A stretch of DNA of 64,000 nt, from positions 106,658,660 through 106,722,659 of the forward strand of contig CM019824.1 of NCBI GenBank assembly GCA_009763385.1. Direction: 5' to 3'. Shown in pieces: positions 11,503 to 23,180 of this stretch. Under the pieces are notes generated by a model. That model was given only the letters and a program-made list of their open reading frames with translations. It was not told the DNA's origin and did not search any database. Numbering within the stretch: position 1 is the first letter of the stretch; every line of letters begins with the position of its first letter. A program made the position numbers and the translations under genes. The stretch is from Coix lacryma-jobi var. lacryma-jobi. Taxonomy: Eukaryota; Streptophyta; Magnoliopsida; Poales; Poaceae.

Positions 11503-11514
11503 GTAGCCCCTCGT
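11503..11514 (-). other. Tat polypurine tract
   Basis: On the minus strand this reads GAGGGGCTAC and abuts the LTR start TGTTGG. This is the plus-strand primer layout usual for Tat/RIRE2 elements. Confidence 0.65.
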
Positions 11515-11722
11515 TGCTTTGGATCTAAGGGGCAGAGCTTAGGCCCAAGCAGCGCCTTTCGATGGGAGACGTGAAAGGACCCTAGGCAGCGACGCCCGCG
11601 ATTGCTCTGGGCCGGGCCGTAGTACTGTTGGCTTTTGTGCTGTTTAAGGCCGCTCCGTTTTTCGTGCCGAGTTTTTCGGCTACTATGCCGATTTATTCGG
11701 CGGATGCTCCCGCTTCTAGTCC

Positions 11723-11730
11723 TATAAATA
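11723..11730 (+). promoter_or_regulatory. Candidate TATA box of the Tat antisense gene
   Basis: TATAAATA lies on the plus strand 120 bases upstream of the ATG at 11851, which would give a 5' leader of roughly 90 bases. It is inside the Tat internal region, not in an LTR, and faces opposite to gag-pol. The rest of 11515-11850 shows no other feature. Confidence 0.5.
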
Positions 11731-11850
11731 GGAGGGTAGGTGAGGGGCTTTTGTCTTGTGCCCTCGAATGCGCTTGTCATTCTGCTGCTGCTCGTTTGTT
11801 GTTGCGAAGGCTTAGACTGCTTGCGTCTTAGCGAGGCTTAGTTTTTAGAG

Positions 11851-14800
11851 ATGGCGAGGTTGAAACAAACGGCTCGCGCTGTATCTCCCGCCGCTGCGGA
11901 TGAGGGGACTACCTTCGAGTTCGGGCTTAGTCGGGTTGGCGCCACTAATTTGGCATCCTATGTTAGGTGGGGTTGGATTGAGGAGGGCAAGGCGAGGGTC
12001 AGTGCTGGGGAGACAGTGCCAAAGCCAGGTGCGGATGAGGTTGTTGTATTTGAGGAATTCTTTTAAGCCGGACTTCGCTTTCCTGCTGACCCCTTTGTGA
12101 CTTCAGTTCTGTGAAGGTTTAATTTGCGCTTTCTTCAGCTTACACCTTCGTGCTTCACGAAGATGTCTGTTTATGTTTGGGCCTACCGATCTCAGGGGAT
12201 TGTTCCTCATGTCGAAGGGTTTGTACGCACTCATCGCGTCCATATGCAGCCTCGGAAGTTCACTGATGGAGAGGGCAGATCCAGTCTCAGTCAGTTTGCC
12301 GTCTACACTTTCTGCTATCGCGCCGGCGCGGAGCTACCGGTACAAGCACAGAAGAACAAGTGGAGCAGTGGGTGGCAAGAGTTCTGGTTCTACTACAAAC
12401 TCAGTGGTGATGTTGAGCTTTGTGGTGAGCTTCCGTTGCTTGGAGAAGTAAGCGCCGAAGCTAGGACGAACGCCGAGGCTCACGCCTCTGTTGACTGCCT
12501 AAGGGTTGTTGCCCGCTCGCAGTGCGCGCGTGACCTGGTGGAGGAGTATTGCTGTGCCAAGATTTGGCCTCTTGGGTGAAGGCAAGCATGGTTCAAAGTG
12601 GAGGATGATCCCAAGTATGAAGGTAGGGGTTTAAAGAAGCCGAGCCTGGATCTTGACAAGATTTGGGAGAGAACTCTCCAAAAGTTTCCCTCACACAGAG
12701 ATGGGATCGAGGTCATCTGCAAGCGTGTTCAGCAGTGGACTGTGGAACTTGTCGGGAAACTGTCCACGCTGGAGACTAAGGCGATCCACAGCTCGGTGGG
12801 TAGCGGAGGTCGGGTGAACAGAATGTTTGATATTCTTGGGGTTTGGTATGCGGACTGGCCAGCTCCTTCGAGCGAGGATGCGCCGAAGAAGAGGAAGCGC
12901 GAAGCTTCGAGGGAGAGGGGAGTTGTCTCTCGGCCGAAGCGAGGCCGTGGGCGAGGCCGTGGCGGTGCCGGTGGCCGGGTGAAGACACTCGCGACGAAGG
13001 TCGCGGCCGTTTCGGCTCCTACCTCTTCGTCAGCTGTTGTTGCTTCCGGCCGAGGTGTTGGTAGGGCTGCAGGGCGGGTGCCCCGAGTTGGAGGGATTAG
13101 TGCTTTGATCCAGATTCCGGACGACGAGGATGAGTCTGATGATGAAGAGGTGGAGGACGAGAAAGATGGAAAAGAGGGGGGAACGGACGAGGGTTCGTCT
13201 GATGAAAGCAGCGAAGCTTCCAGCGAAGGACGTGACACTGATGAGGAGGTGTCCATCGATGACACCCAGGGAAGAGGGGTAGCCTCGCCAAGCGCTGGTG
13301 CGATGGTTGCCCGGAGCGCGGACGACATCGCTCGAGAAACTGAGCCGGATAGTCCTCGACGAGGGTCGATTCCCAGCTCTGCGGGCTCGCACCTGTGGGT
13401 AGAGGGTTTTGAGTTTGATGGCGAACTCGAGCCCGACCGAGCCCGGGGAAAGAGACCGTACGGCGAGGCGAGTCGGTCAAGCCTCCCGGAGTATGCTAAG
13501 AAGCTTGGGATTTCTGATCCGGCAACTGAGCTGTTCACCAGTCCGGACCTTCGGGATTGTCACTTGCAATGTGGCCCGGAAGAAAGGCGTTTTTAGGCCG
13601 AATCTTCGGCCGCATTTGTGTGCCGGAGGCAGAGGTTCGACTTGCGGACCAGGCGGTTGGTGATAGTTTTGCCGACGTTGAAGTCAAGTTGGCGGAGCTA
13701 ATGCTCTTGAACCGCGCGGCGAGGCAGAGAGTTGGCTCCGACATGGAATTTATGAGAATCCAAATTGATGAGCTTGAGAAGGAGAATGGCAGACTTGCCC
13801 GGAGCTTGGAAAATAAGGAAATTGAACTGAAGAATGCTTCGGAGAAGGCCGCGAAGGCTCGAGAGGAGGCAGTTGAACTGGCGAAGCGTAATGCAGATTT
13901 GATTGCCGAGGGAAAGGCGAAGGACAAGGCGTTGGCCGATGTCGAGGGTCGCTTAGGGGATTTGAGCGAAACCTAGCGGACGAGTATGGGGAACATCCAG
14001 CGTAAGCTTGATTGTTGCCTGACTGAGGCCGGAGGCTCTGCCGGAGAGCCGTTGCCTGCAGCTAGCGCGGAAGCCTTCGAGGGTTGGCTGAGTAATGAAC
14101 TTGATGTATTTAGCTCGCTAGTTGTCAACGCAGCCGATTTCGGGGGCTACGCCGGGGCTTTGGCGATGGCGAGCACGCTTCGACTGGCGGGTTGTGATCA
14201 TCTTCGCAAAATCAAGAGGCCAAACCATGCCTTTCCGTCGGTCGATGAAGTGCGCCGTATGAAGGTTGATGATGCTGAAGTTCGGAACTGCGCGATGCGT
14301 CTGCTCCGCAGGTTTTGGATCTCTGGAGGCGGCCGAGCTCTTGCCTTCGAAGAAGCTGCCGAGGCTACACGTCAGGTTTGCGTACTTTTCTGGATTTTTC
14401 GATTTTGTTGATCTGTTTCAGAGGGGTTATTATTGATCTTGGTGAGGTTTGCCTCTGTTTTGCTTATAGGCTCGAAAAGATGCGATGCCCTCGCCGCCCA
14501 CGGAAGTTGAAGTAGGGGGTTGCTCCGAAGCTGCCCCTGAGTCAAGTGCTGCGGGGATTACACTTGCCGAGATCGAGGCCTTGACTGGGGATGTCCCGAT
14601 CACTGAAGAAGCCATGGTGCAAAAAGCAGCGACGGAAGAGTTGCCTGCTTCGATCGTCGAGGGTGCCGAGGAGGAATCCACGGCGGAGAAGGCGTCTGCT
14701 GGAGCCTCGACTGTCGCCATTGGCGAAGGTTCGGAAGCTATCAAGGACGGAGCTGTGAGTGGAGCCGATAGGGAAGCTTGTCAGGTCTGATCCCTGGGGT

Positions 14801-15435
14801 TGTTGTGGTGATGTAGCCCTTTTGTAGAGATTGTGTTTGTAAAAACTTGAGGCTGAAGCATCTTCGTATTTTTGTGAAACATGCAGGTTCCTGACGGAAC
14901 CGTGCTAGACGTTTTCGACGTGACTCCGCTGATGTTAAATTACCAAGATGTTTTTATTACTGGTGAATCGTGGGCTCGTGCTAGGTTTAAACATCATTCG
15001 CTTTCTTTTGAACGCTTTTGGTGGTCAAAGGTGCGAAGGTATGATTTAAAGAATAGTAGGTCGGGTCGTTTTTGGCGTGAAGCAGATTATACGGACCGTT
15101 AGGCCGACCGTTATTTGTTTGGGTCTTCTTCGATCTCGCAAGCTAGCGGAGATGATGATATTGATGAGGAGACAGCTTTGGAGTATTTGTTTGGGCAAAG
15201 GGAGCTTGGTATAGGATCGGATGGGGCACTTATGATTCCGAAGGAAGAACCTTCGGAAGTTAGTTAGATAAGGCATAGATACATGTATAGGGCGAGGGTT
15301 TTGCCCGGGGAACTGCCAATTGTCCCTGCAGCTCCTTTGTTGTGGGGACCCCTGGTTCCAGTGGAGGGGTTTGAGGAGGTGGCCGGGGGTTTCGATGACT
15401 TGGCAGTAGTTGAATGTGGGGTTGAACCCTTGTAA
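11851..15435 (+). pseudogene. Antisense gene of the Tat element (Transposase_28-like protein), degenerate
   Basis: One plus-strand reading frame can be followed from the ATG at 11851. The N-terminal part, with GLRFPADPF, then FNLRFLQLTPSCFTKMSVY and GIVPHVEGF, resembles the plant family called 'putative gypsy type transposon' (Pfam Transposase_28). Next comes a basic, nuclear-signal-like and RGRGRGRGG stretch (about 12885-12990), a very acidic Asp/Glu/Ser segment (about 13110-13270), and a coiled coil (about 13740-13975). Two introns fit GT-AG rules at codon boundaries, 14376-14469 and 14785-14886, each restoring the frame. Premature stops at 12064, 12112, 12577, 13974, 15100 and 15265, and a frame change near 13560-13600 (frameshift or unrecognised intron), show decay. 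The frame ends at TAA 15433-15435. Its function is unknown. Confidence 0.75.
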
Positions 15436-15584
15436 CTTTGACTTTTTCCTTTTAAAATGTAAGCCGCATTATCGGTTGAGGCAAGTAAAATCTGTAATTT
15501 ATCTGAATTGGTTTGTAGTGGTTTAACTAAAGTGATTGTGAAGCTTTACGTTACGCTTTTGATGGGATGATTTTGGAAAAAAAC

Positions 15585-16129
15585 AGCGACGCCCCCTACT
15601 TTCTTTTAGCGAGGCTCGCGCAATGCTTTTGATAAGCTGATTTGAAAAAACAGCGATGCCCCCACTTTCTTTTAGCGAGGCTCGCACAATGCTTTTGATA
15701 AGCTGATTTGAAAAAACAGCGACGCCCCCACTTTCTTTTAGCGAGGCTCGCGCAATGCTTTTGATAAGCTGATTTGAAAAAACAGCGACGCCCCCACTTT
15801 CTTTTAGCGAGGCTCGCGCAATGCTTTTGATAAGCTGATTTGAAAAAACAGCAACGCCCCCACTTTCTTTTAGCGAGGCTCGCGCAATGCTTTTGATAAG
15901 CTGATTTGAAAAACAGCGACGCCCCCACTTTCTTTTAGCGAGGCTCGCGCAATGCTTTTGATAAGCTGATTTGAAAAAACAGCGACGCCCCCACTTTCTT
16001 TGAGCGAGGCTCGCGCAATGCTTTTGATAAGCTGATTTGAAAAAACAGCGACGCCCCCACTTTCTTTTAGCGAGGCTCGCGCAATGCTTTTGATAAGCTG
16101 ATTTGAAAAAACAGCGACGCCCCCACTTT
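15585..16129. repeat. 66-bp tandem repeat array, left part
   Basis: About eight near-identical 66-base units, each with AAAAAACAGCGACGCCCCCA followed by CTTTCTTTTAGCGAGGCTCG. The array continues at 18783 after the DNA transposon. It lies between the Tat integrase and the end of the antisense gene. Confidence 0.93.
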
Positions 16130-18782
16130 CGACCCGTTTGGTTGTCGCACAGGTAATGGAAACGTAATGGGAAACATATTACGGGGTGTATTGGAATGCA
16201 ATACTGTTGACTTATTATGTTTGGTCACACACGGTAAGGGTATCCAATACCACTACGGCTGTTTGGTTGCTACTACGAACAGTATTGGAATCATTTTGCC
16301 AATTTAAATACTACTAGTCTGATCATTAATCTAATAAGTTGTCCAATGTAATACAATAATCCAAACTTTTTAGAGTATCATCACAAATAAAAATAGACAT
16401 ACTAGGCAACACAAATGCAAGAATGTATTTTGATAATAACATCTGAAGGTCATTAAGATATACAAATTTGAAATTGACAACCATACCATCGTTACAGTAA
16501 CAAGTTCAATCCAAATGAAACGACCATTCCATAATAGAAAGGACAACTTATAGAGGAGTTTAATCATATTGCAAACCATCAACTATAGCACTAGAGCAAG
16601 GTCAAGATCCAATCATATATAAATAAAAACCCAACACAGTTCAGCACTTGAGAAATGGTAAAATGAAAGACAACCAGCATTCTCAATGCTTTCTTCTACA
16701 AAATACTATCTTCTTCCATCTTATCTGTGCTTCCTTCTCTCCTCTACAAAAAAAAGAGTTTATAAAAACAAGACTCAATGGGATTATGTCTTCAGTGTCG
16801 TATTAGATTAGATGCATAAACAACTTATAATTCAGAAATAATAGTACTAATGCTCTAGCCTATATGCCATTAGCATGGAGCAATTCAGAAATCCTCTCAT
16901 TTCCTCCCTCCACTGTACATTGGAATTGGATATACCATCTTGCAGCAAAATGTTGCTAATAAAGTGATAAATTTATCAAAAGAAGATAACAGTACAAAGT
17001 ATGTGCATAGTGATAAAGTGATATTTCTAAGTGCAATGTTCCTTCTTCGAGTTCTTGTGGTTAAAGGAAGGCGAGCCATGATGCTGGACACAAACATTAG
17101 TAATATTATTTAAAGCACTAACCAGTAAAATGATTTGTTATACCTTAGAAAATAAATGCATGGTTACATTGTCAAGTAAAAATTCAGAGAAAGTGTCTGG
17201 CGACATATCATATTTGACATGGAGTAGAGCAACATACAATATGCTTTTATACCTTCCTTTCTAGCTTTCCATCTGATGAAAAAAAGATTAGTGGAGTATG
17301 TTGGTATGTGGGATGAGAGTGTGTATAAAGGAGAATCTCAAATGCACGACCCAACAGCTGTTGTCTGCTTGCCCTGCAGAGTGTATATTCCAAAGGTGGT
17401 CACTGCAATGGAGAGCCTTCAGTTGTGCATATGTAATCTAATCCAGTGCTCTTTTTTCACAGCAAGAAACCCAAAGATCAGAAAGGGAAGAGGACAAGGC
17501 AACACAGAAACTATTGCTCTTCTTTGGATTCTGATATCAATTTCATCTAGGATTGGATTTTTATATTGTGAGCAGAGAGCGTGAGGTTGAAATAAAGCAA
17601 TTCCCTTCTGACTTTCTAAATTACAGGCACAGGCACACTGAAAAGCAGCAGCACACCACACTGCAATGTAGGAATACACCACACTGCAGTTTAGCAGTCA
17701 GCACTTCAACAACTGACTATCAAGTTATGTCCAAGTTTGGTAATTTATTTTTTCAAGAAATAACAAAATTCTAGCTTTTGTGAGGTGTCTCCCATTAACT
17801 CAAAATTATAGCTCAGCATCTGCTCGACTACTGCCAAACATAAACAACAGTTCTCATAACCATGTTTGACATGTCTCCCAAGAAATATTTCTTGATAGAA
17901 ACATAAAGAACTGAAACTATGGGTTACTGGAAAAAGGGAGTAGCAGCTGGCCAATATACGTGCTGGTGAGGTGATTAGCAGTTTATTGTAGTAGAAATCA
18001 TTTGTGAGGTGACATCACTGTACTAGAAATCACGATAGCTTTAGGCGCAACATCAATCTTTCTGGATAGAAGATGACTATTTCAACAACCAGATCTAAAC
18101 AACTGATTAATACACCATCTATTTATTGTTGATTTATACAAAAAGCAATAGTCATCTCAACTAGCAGATCTAATCATGGATCTGTAGAATGGATGCACGT
18201 CTGAGAGAGATGATAAAGCAGGGAATATGACCAGATCATACCTAGGAACAAATATTGCAACAGCCGCCGGCAAGTAGCTCGCTCCTCCTCACGTCCACCT
18301 GCTTGCCTCCACTTCTCCATGCAAGGATCTACCTGCTTGGCTCGCCTTCTCCTCCATGCAAGAGTCTACCTGCTTGCCTCCCCTTCTCCTCCGTGCAAGG
18401 ATCTTGAACTAGAGAAAGAATAGGATCTAGGGTTACGAGAGAAATTATTCACCGTTTTTGGGGAGAGGGGAAGTGGGAGAGAGGGGAAGGGGAGCCTGAG
18501 AGAGCTAGAGATCTGACCGACGATGAGCTGCTGTGGCGGCCGGTGCGCGTGATGAGAATCACGATGGGGAGGAGGAGTCGTGAGTCACGAGGGGGGGAAC
18601 CTGCGCGAGGCAGCACCAGCGTTATCGGATAAGACTCCGGAAGGTGTCGTATCAGGAGTGAATAGATCGGTATCCGATTCCAGGGTATGTTATAACGTCG
18701 GGTGCTTAAACAAATAGGTGTAACATTATCTGATACCTTCCGTGGGTCGAATGAGTTACATTCGGCTAAACCAAACAGGTCG
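16130..18782. mobile_element. PIF/Harbinger-like DNA transposon, non-autonomous
   Basis: Removing 16130-18782 plus one TTT restores exactly the 66-bp repeat consensus (CCCCCACTTTCTTTTAGCG), so the TSD is TTT (16127-16129 and 18783-18785). The terminal inverted repeats are CGACC(C/T)GTTTGGTT, matching at 13 of 14 positions. A 3-base TSD and GTTTGG-type ends suit PIF/Harbinger, though the usual target is TTA/TAA. No transposase frame is visible in 2.65 kb of mostly AT-rich sequence. A GC-rich segment at about 18285-18405 has three copies of a ~36-base repeat (ACCTGCTTGCCTCC...TGCAAGGATCT). The superfamily assignment is tentative. Confidence 0.75.
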
Positions 18783-19066
18783 TTTCTTTTAGCGAGGCTC
18801 GCACAATGCTTTTAATAAGCTGATTTGAAAAAACAGCGACGCCCCCACATTCTTTTAGCGAGGCTCGCGCAATGCTTTTGATAATCTGATTTGAAAAAAC
18901 AGCGACGCCCCCACTTTCTTTTAGCGAGGCTCGCGCAATGCTTTTGATAAGCTGATTTGAAAAAACAGCGACGCCCCCACTTTCTTTTAGCGAGGCTCGC
19001 ACAACGCTTTTGATCAGCTGATTTAAAAAAACAGCGACGCCCCCGCTTTCTTTTAGCGAGGCTCGC
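18783..19066. repeat. 66-bp tandem repeat array, right part
   Basis: About four and a half further units of the same 66-base repeat. They are slightly more diverged toward the right end (CCCCGCTTTC, CGTGATGC). Confidence 0.9.
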
Positions 19067-19124
19067 GTGATGCTTTTCGACAAGCTGGTTTTGGACTTCG
19101 CGTCTACTGTTATCATGGGCGGCC

Positions 19125-19664
19125 GGGTTTGCTTTTTTGGCGAGCCCCTGGCATTTGCAGCGAGGGTGCTCGGCTTTTTGGACGTCGCGCCTCCCCTTAT
19201 CTTGGGTAGAGGTGAAGTTTGCTTTTTGCGAGCCCCTGGCGTGATTTGCGAGGGTGCTCGGCTTTTTAGACTTCGCGCCTCCCCTTATCTTAGGTAGAGG
19301 TGAAGTTTGCTTTTTGCGAGCCCCAGGCGTGTTTTGCGAGGGTGCTCGGCTTTTTAGACTTCGCGCCTCCCCTTATCTTAGGTAGAGGTGAAGTTTGCTT
19401 TTTGCGAGCCCCTGGCGTGATTTGCGAGGGTGCACGGCTTTTTGGACTTCGCGCCTCCCCTTATCTTAGGTAGAGGTGAAGTTTGCTTTTTGCGAGCCCC
19501 AGGCGTGTTTTGCGAGGGTGCTCGGCTTTTTGGACTTCGCGCCTCCCCTTATCTTAGGTAGAGGTGAAGTTTGCTTTTGCGAGCCCCTAGCGTGATTTGC
19601 GAGGGTGCTCGGCTTTTTGGACTTCGCGCCTCCCCTTATCTTAGGTAGAGGTGAAGTTTGCTTT
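19125..19664. repeat. 88-bp tandem repeat array
   Basis: Six copies of an 88-base unit with GGTGAAGTTTGC, then GCGAGCCCC, GAGGGTGCTCGGC and CTTCGCGCCTCCCCTTATCT. The period is not a multiple of three, so it is not a coding repeat. The next ~295 bases, up to the integrase end at 19960, are non-coding spacer with no clear feature. Confidence 0.92.
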
Positions 19665-19959
19665 TAGAAAACGTTCGTTTTTGAAGCAATCTTAAAAAAG
19701 GTTGCATTGATTATAGCACTCTTTGAAAAAGAGGTGCTTTTTCGATGTTTTCTAGTAAGTGTAGAGGTTTGATGACACTTCTTTTTTCGGGGGTTCTAAC
19801 CTGCATTAAGGTTGTGGATGCTGCCTCGTTAAAAAACCTTACGCCCCTTCGTAAGGAAAAAGAGTGCAGCTCCTTCTGTTTTTGTTACATGCACAGAAAT
19901 GGAAGAAAACAAAAAATGAAACAAAAGATTACATAGTGCGGGGGCTCGCTGAGGCTCCG

Positions 19960-21282
19960 CTATGGGTAGAACTTGCGAAGGTCGTCAATGTTCCAGGTGT
20001 GAGGCAGGATGTTTCCTTCGCTGTCGGAGAGGTGGAAAGAACCGGGGCGATTGCTTTCCACAATCAAGTATGGACGTGTCCACTTGGGCTGAAATTTTCC
20101 TGCCAAGCTAGCGTTTTGTTTTCTGATGAGGATGAGGTCACCCTTCTTCAAATCTTTGATTCTGATCTTTTTATCTCTCCATTTTTTGGTTTCTTCTTGG
20201 TACTTACGAAGGTTGTGCACTGCGTTGCATCTTGCTTCTTCGAGTAGGTCTTTATCAAGCGGTTGGGCTTGCTCGTCAGATGCGAGGGTTGTTCTGAGCG
20301 ACCCATATTTTAGTTCTTCTGGAAGCACCGCTTCTTCGCCGAACAAAAGTTTGAAAGGAGTGTATTTTGTTGCTCTGCATTCTGAGGTGTTGTGAGACCA
20401 GGTGACCGAAGGTAGTTCATCGGCCCATTTACCCTTAGGTCTACCCTGCAACTTTTTGGATATAGCTTGAAATATTGTCGCATTGGCTCTTTCAACGAGG
20501 CCATTGGATTGCGGGTGCCGGACGGAGGTGAAGCATAGCATTGTCCCAATTTGCGCACAGAATTCTTTGAAGACCTCGCTGTCAAACTGAGTGCCATTGT
20601 CGACGGTTAGATGTTGAGGGACTCCAAAGCGACAGACTATTTGTTGCCAGAAAAACTTTTTTACTGCGAGGGAAGTGATGGAGGACAATGGCCTTGTTTC
20701 AATCAACTTTGTGAAGTATTCTACAGCTACCACCGCATAGCGAAGGTTCCCTGGAGCCATTGGTAGTGGGCCTACGAGGTCCATCGCCCACCTTTGCAGA
20801 GGCCAGGTTGGGCATATGAGAGTTGTAGGTGCCCCTGGAGCGTTTTGGTTCTTTGCCATCAGTTGACAGCCCTCACAATGCTTGACGATGGTTTCCGCAT
20901 CTCTTAATACTGTTGGCCAGTAGAAACCTTGCCGGAACACTTTGCCGACCAGAGCCCTCGGGCCGTTGTGAGAACCACAGATGCCCTCGTGGATTAGCTT
21001 GAGAATGTCATTGCCTTCGGATTGTGACACACATTTGAGCCATGGCGAGGTTACCGAAGCTTTGTACAAGGTGTTGTCAACAATCTTGTACCCTCAAACT
21101 CTTTGCTTTAGTCTGTTTTCTTCTTCTCTGTTGTTTGATTCATGGAGCCCCTTGATGTAGGCCATGATGGGTGCTCTCCAGTCCTCGCACTGAATTGCGC
21201 TGATCAGCTTGACGCTGATTTCAGAAGCTTCGAAAGCTGACCGAGTGGTAACCTCGTAGAACACATCTGGTGGAAGCTGTAA
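19960..21282 (-). pseudogene. Tat integrase
   Basis: The open part (19960-21069, minus) has the HHCC zinc-binding module (IHEGICGSHNG, then HCEGCQLMA). The DDE core follows: Asp in WAMDLVG, Asp in TVDNGTQF, Glu in LVERANAT. The C-terminal part (KKGDLILIRKQN, PKWTRPYLIVESN) is the usual SH3-like tail, and no chromodomain is seen. The frame is the same as that of RT-RNase H upstream, but a TGA near 21093 and a TAG at 21283 interrupt the polyprotein. The integrase catalytic residues are retained. Confidence 0.88.
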
Positions 21283-23087
21283 CTATTGTGCGGCTGCTTT
21301 GGCTAGGCAATCTGCCTCGCTGTTTTCAGCCCTTGATATTGCTTTTACAGTTATGCCGAGGAAAAAAGATTCTAACCTCCAGACATATTGAAAATACTTT
21401 TCAAGCTCTGGATCCTTTGCTTTGTAGTTCTTCTCAATGTGCCCCGCAATGACTTGAGAGTCTGTGTTGATGAGTGCCCTTCGGACTAACAACGACCGTA
21501 GTCTTGAAAGGGCTAGAATCACAGCTTCATATTCAGCGTAGTTGTTTGTGCATTTGAAGTCAAGCCTTCGTGCGTATCTCAGCTTCGACCCGGAAGGCGA
21601 GATTAGAATGGCCGAGGCACCGGCTCCAGTTGCACCCCATGCTCCGTCGATGTAAACGATCCAAAACTGGTCATGTCGCAGCTCACCAGCACGAGGGTCG
21701 GGTGTCCATTCTGCTATGAAATCAGCCAGTACCTGTGATTTGACTGCTGTTCTGCCGACGAAGGTCACAGCGTAACTGTTTATCTCGACTGCCCATTTTG
21801 CTATTCTTCCAACTGCTTCGTTGTTTTTAAAAATGTTCTCGAGGGGGTACGACGAGGGTACATGGATCTCGTGCGCCTGGAAATAGTGCTTGAGCTTTCT
21901 TGATGCCATGACAACGGCGTATGCTATTTTCTCAAGCTCCGAATAATTTCTCTTTGGGCCTTCGAGGGTTTCTGAAACATAGTATATTGGGGCTTGTCTG
22001 GTCTTGTTGTTTTCACGGAGCTCCTTGATGAGAACTGCGCTTGCTGCGTGAGGCAAAGCTGCGACGTATAGCAACAATAGATCTCCCTTGGTTGGGCTGG
22101 TTAGGGTAGTCAAGCTGGTCAGATACTTTTTCAACTCCTCGAAGGCCCTTTGCTGCTGGGGACCCCAATTAAATGGAGCATTGCTTCTGAGTGTTTCAAA
22201 GAAAGGTAACCCTCGCTCTGCGGCTCTTGAGATGAATCTGCTAAGTGCTGCTAAACGACCAGACAGGCGCTGAGCTGCTTTTTTGGTCGCCGGAGGTTCC
22301 ATGTTCATGATGGCGTCGATCTTCTCAGGGTTAGCTTCGATTCCTCTGGCTGAGACGATGCAACCTAGCAATTTACCTTCGCTTACCCCGAAAACGCATT
22401 TTTCTGGGTTTAGTTTCAATCCGGCGGACCGAAGGTTGCTGAACACCCTTGATAAGTCTGATATGTGGTTTTCTTTTAGTTCACTCTGGACAACCAGGTC
22501 ATCGACATAGGCGGAGATAGCATGCTCATCCTTGAAAACTTCAGAGGTCATGCGAGCGAAGGTTGAGCCTGCATTTTTCAAGCCTTCTGCCATTCTTCGG
22601 AAGCAAAAAGTGCCCGAGGGTGTGATAAAGCTTGTTTTTTCCTTGTCTTCTTCATTCATCCAAATCTGGTGATAGCCTGAAAAGCAATCAAGGAGGGACA
22701 GCATTTGGCAACCTGCTGCTCTGTCGACCAGGGTGCTTATGTTTGGGAGAGGGAAATCATCCTTCGGACAAGCTTTGTTCAAGCAAGTGAAGTCCACGCA
22801 CATTCGCCATTTTTTGTTCTTCTTTTGAACTAGGACCACATTTGAGAGCCAAGTTGGGTATTTGACCGAGCAAATGACGCCTGCGTCCAAAAGAATTTTT
22901 ACCTCAGCCTTCGCTGCCTCCTTTCTTTCTTCTGACATCTTGCGAAGCTTTTGTTTGATTGGGCGATAGCCTGTTTTGATGTTCAGGCTATGCTTAATCA
23001 ATGATCTGTTGACTCCTTTTAGGTCCTCTGCGGACCAAGCGAAGGTGTCGGAATTTTCTCTGAGGAAGGTAACGAGGTTGCCTTCTG
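21283..23087 (-). pseudogene. Tat reverse transcriptase with two RNase H domains
   Basis: The open frame 21283-23001 (572 codons) has RT motifs KWRMCVDFTCLNKACPKD, then LLDCFSGYHQI with catalytic Asp, and AYVDD (about residues 164-168, codons 22498-22509). A Ty3-type RNase H follows (YVAALPHAASAVL, YSELEKIAYAV) with weakened acidic residues. A second RNase H follows (WIVYIDGAWG, NNYAEYEAVILAL, INTDSQVI, AENSEADCLAKA) with Asp/Glu/Asp/Asp in place. A dual RNase H of this type is known from the Tat/Ogre lineage. Upstream, a TAA near 23091 and a frame change near 23215 separate it from the protease. Confidence 0.88.
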
Positions 23088-23180
23088 ATTAGGGGTCTAG
23101 ATTGGCTGAGATGAGCACCTTTCTTTCGGCGTTACCCTCGAAGAGTTCGACTTGTTTGGTTTCCTCCTTTGGCGCTGCCT

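Noticed and set aside
11153..11506. 117-179 codon frames in the Tat LTRs on both strands (also 25815-26535)
   Set aside because: They are GC-rich LTR sequence with frames open in both directions. The downstream frame extends into the neighbouring Sirevirus LTR, which shows it is accidental.
12729..13538. 269-codon minus-strand frame opposite the Tat antisense gene
   Set aside because: It is the shadow of the acidic and Ser-rich coding region of the plus-strand frame, and has no recognisable domain.
15596..15928. 110-codon and 116-codon minus-strand frames in the 66-bp array (15596-15928, 18766-19116)
   Set aside because: The period is a multiple of three, so any frame without a stop in one unit stays open. 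The two array halves are open in different frames, so no one protein is kept.
15585..19664. CRISPR-like spacing of repeats
   Set aside because: The units are head-to-tail tandem repeats with no unique spacers, in a plant retrotransposon.
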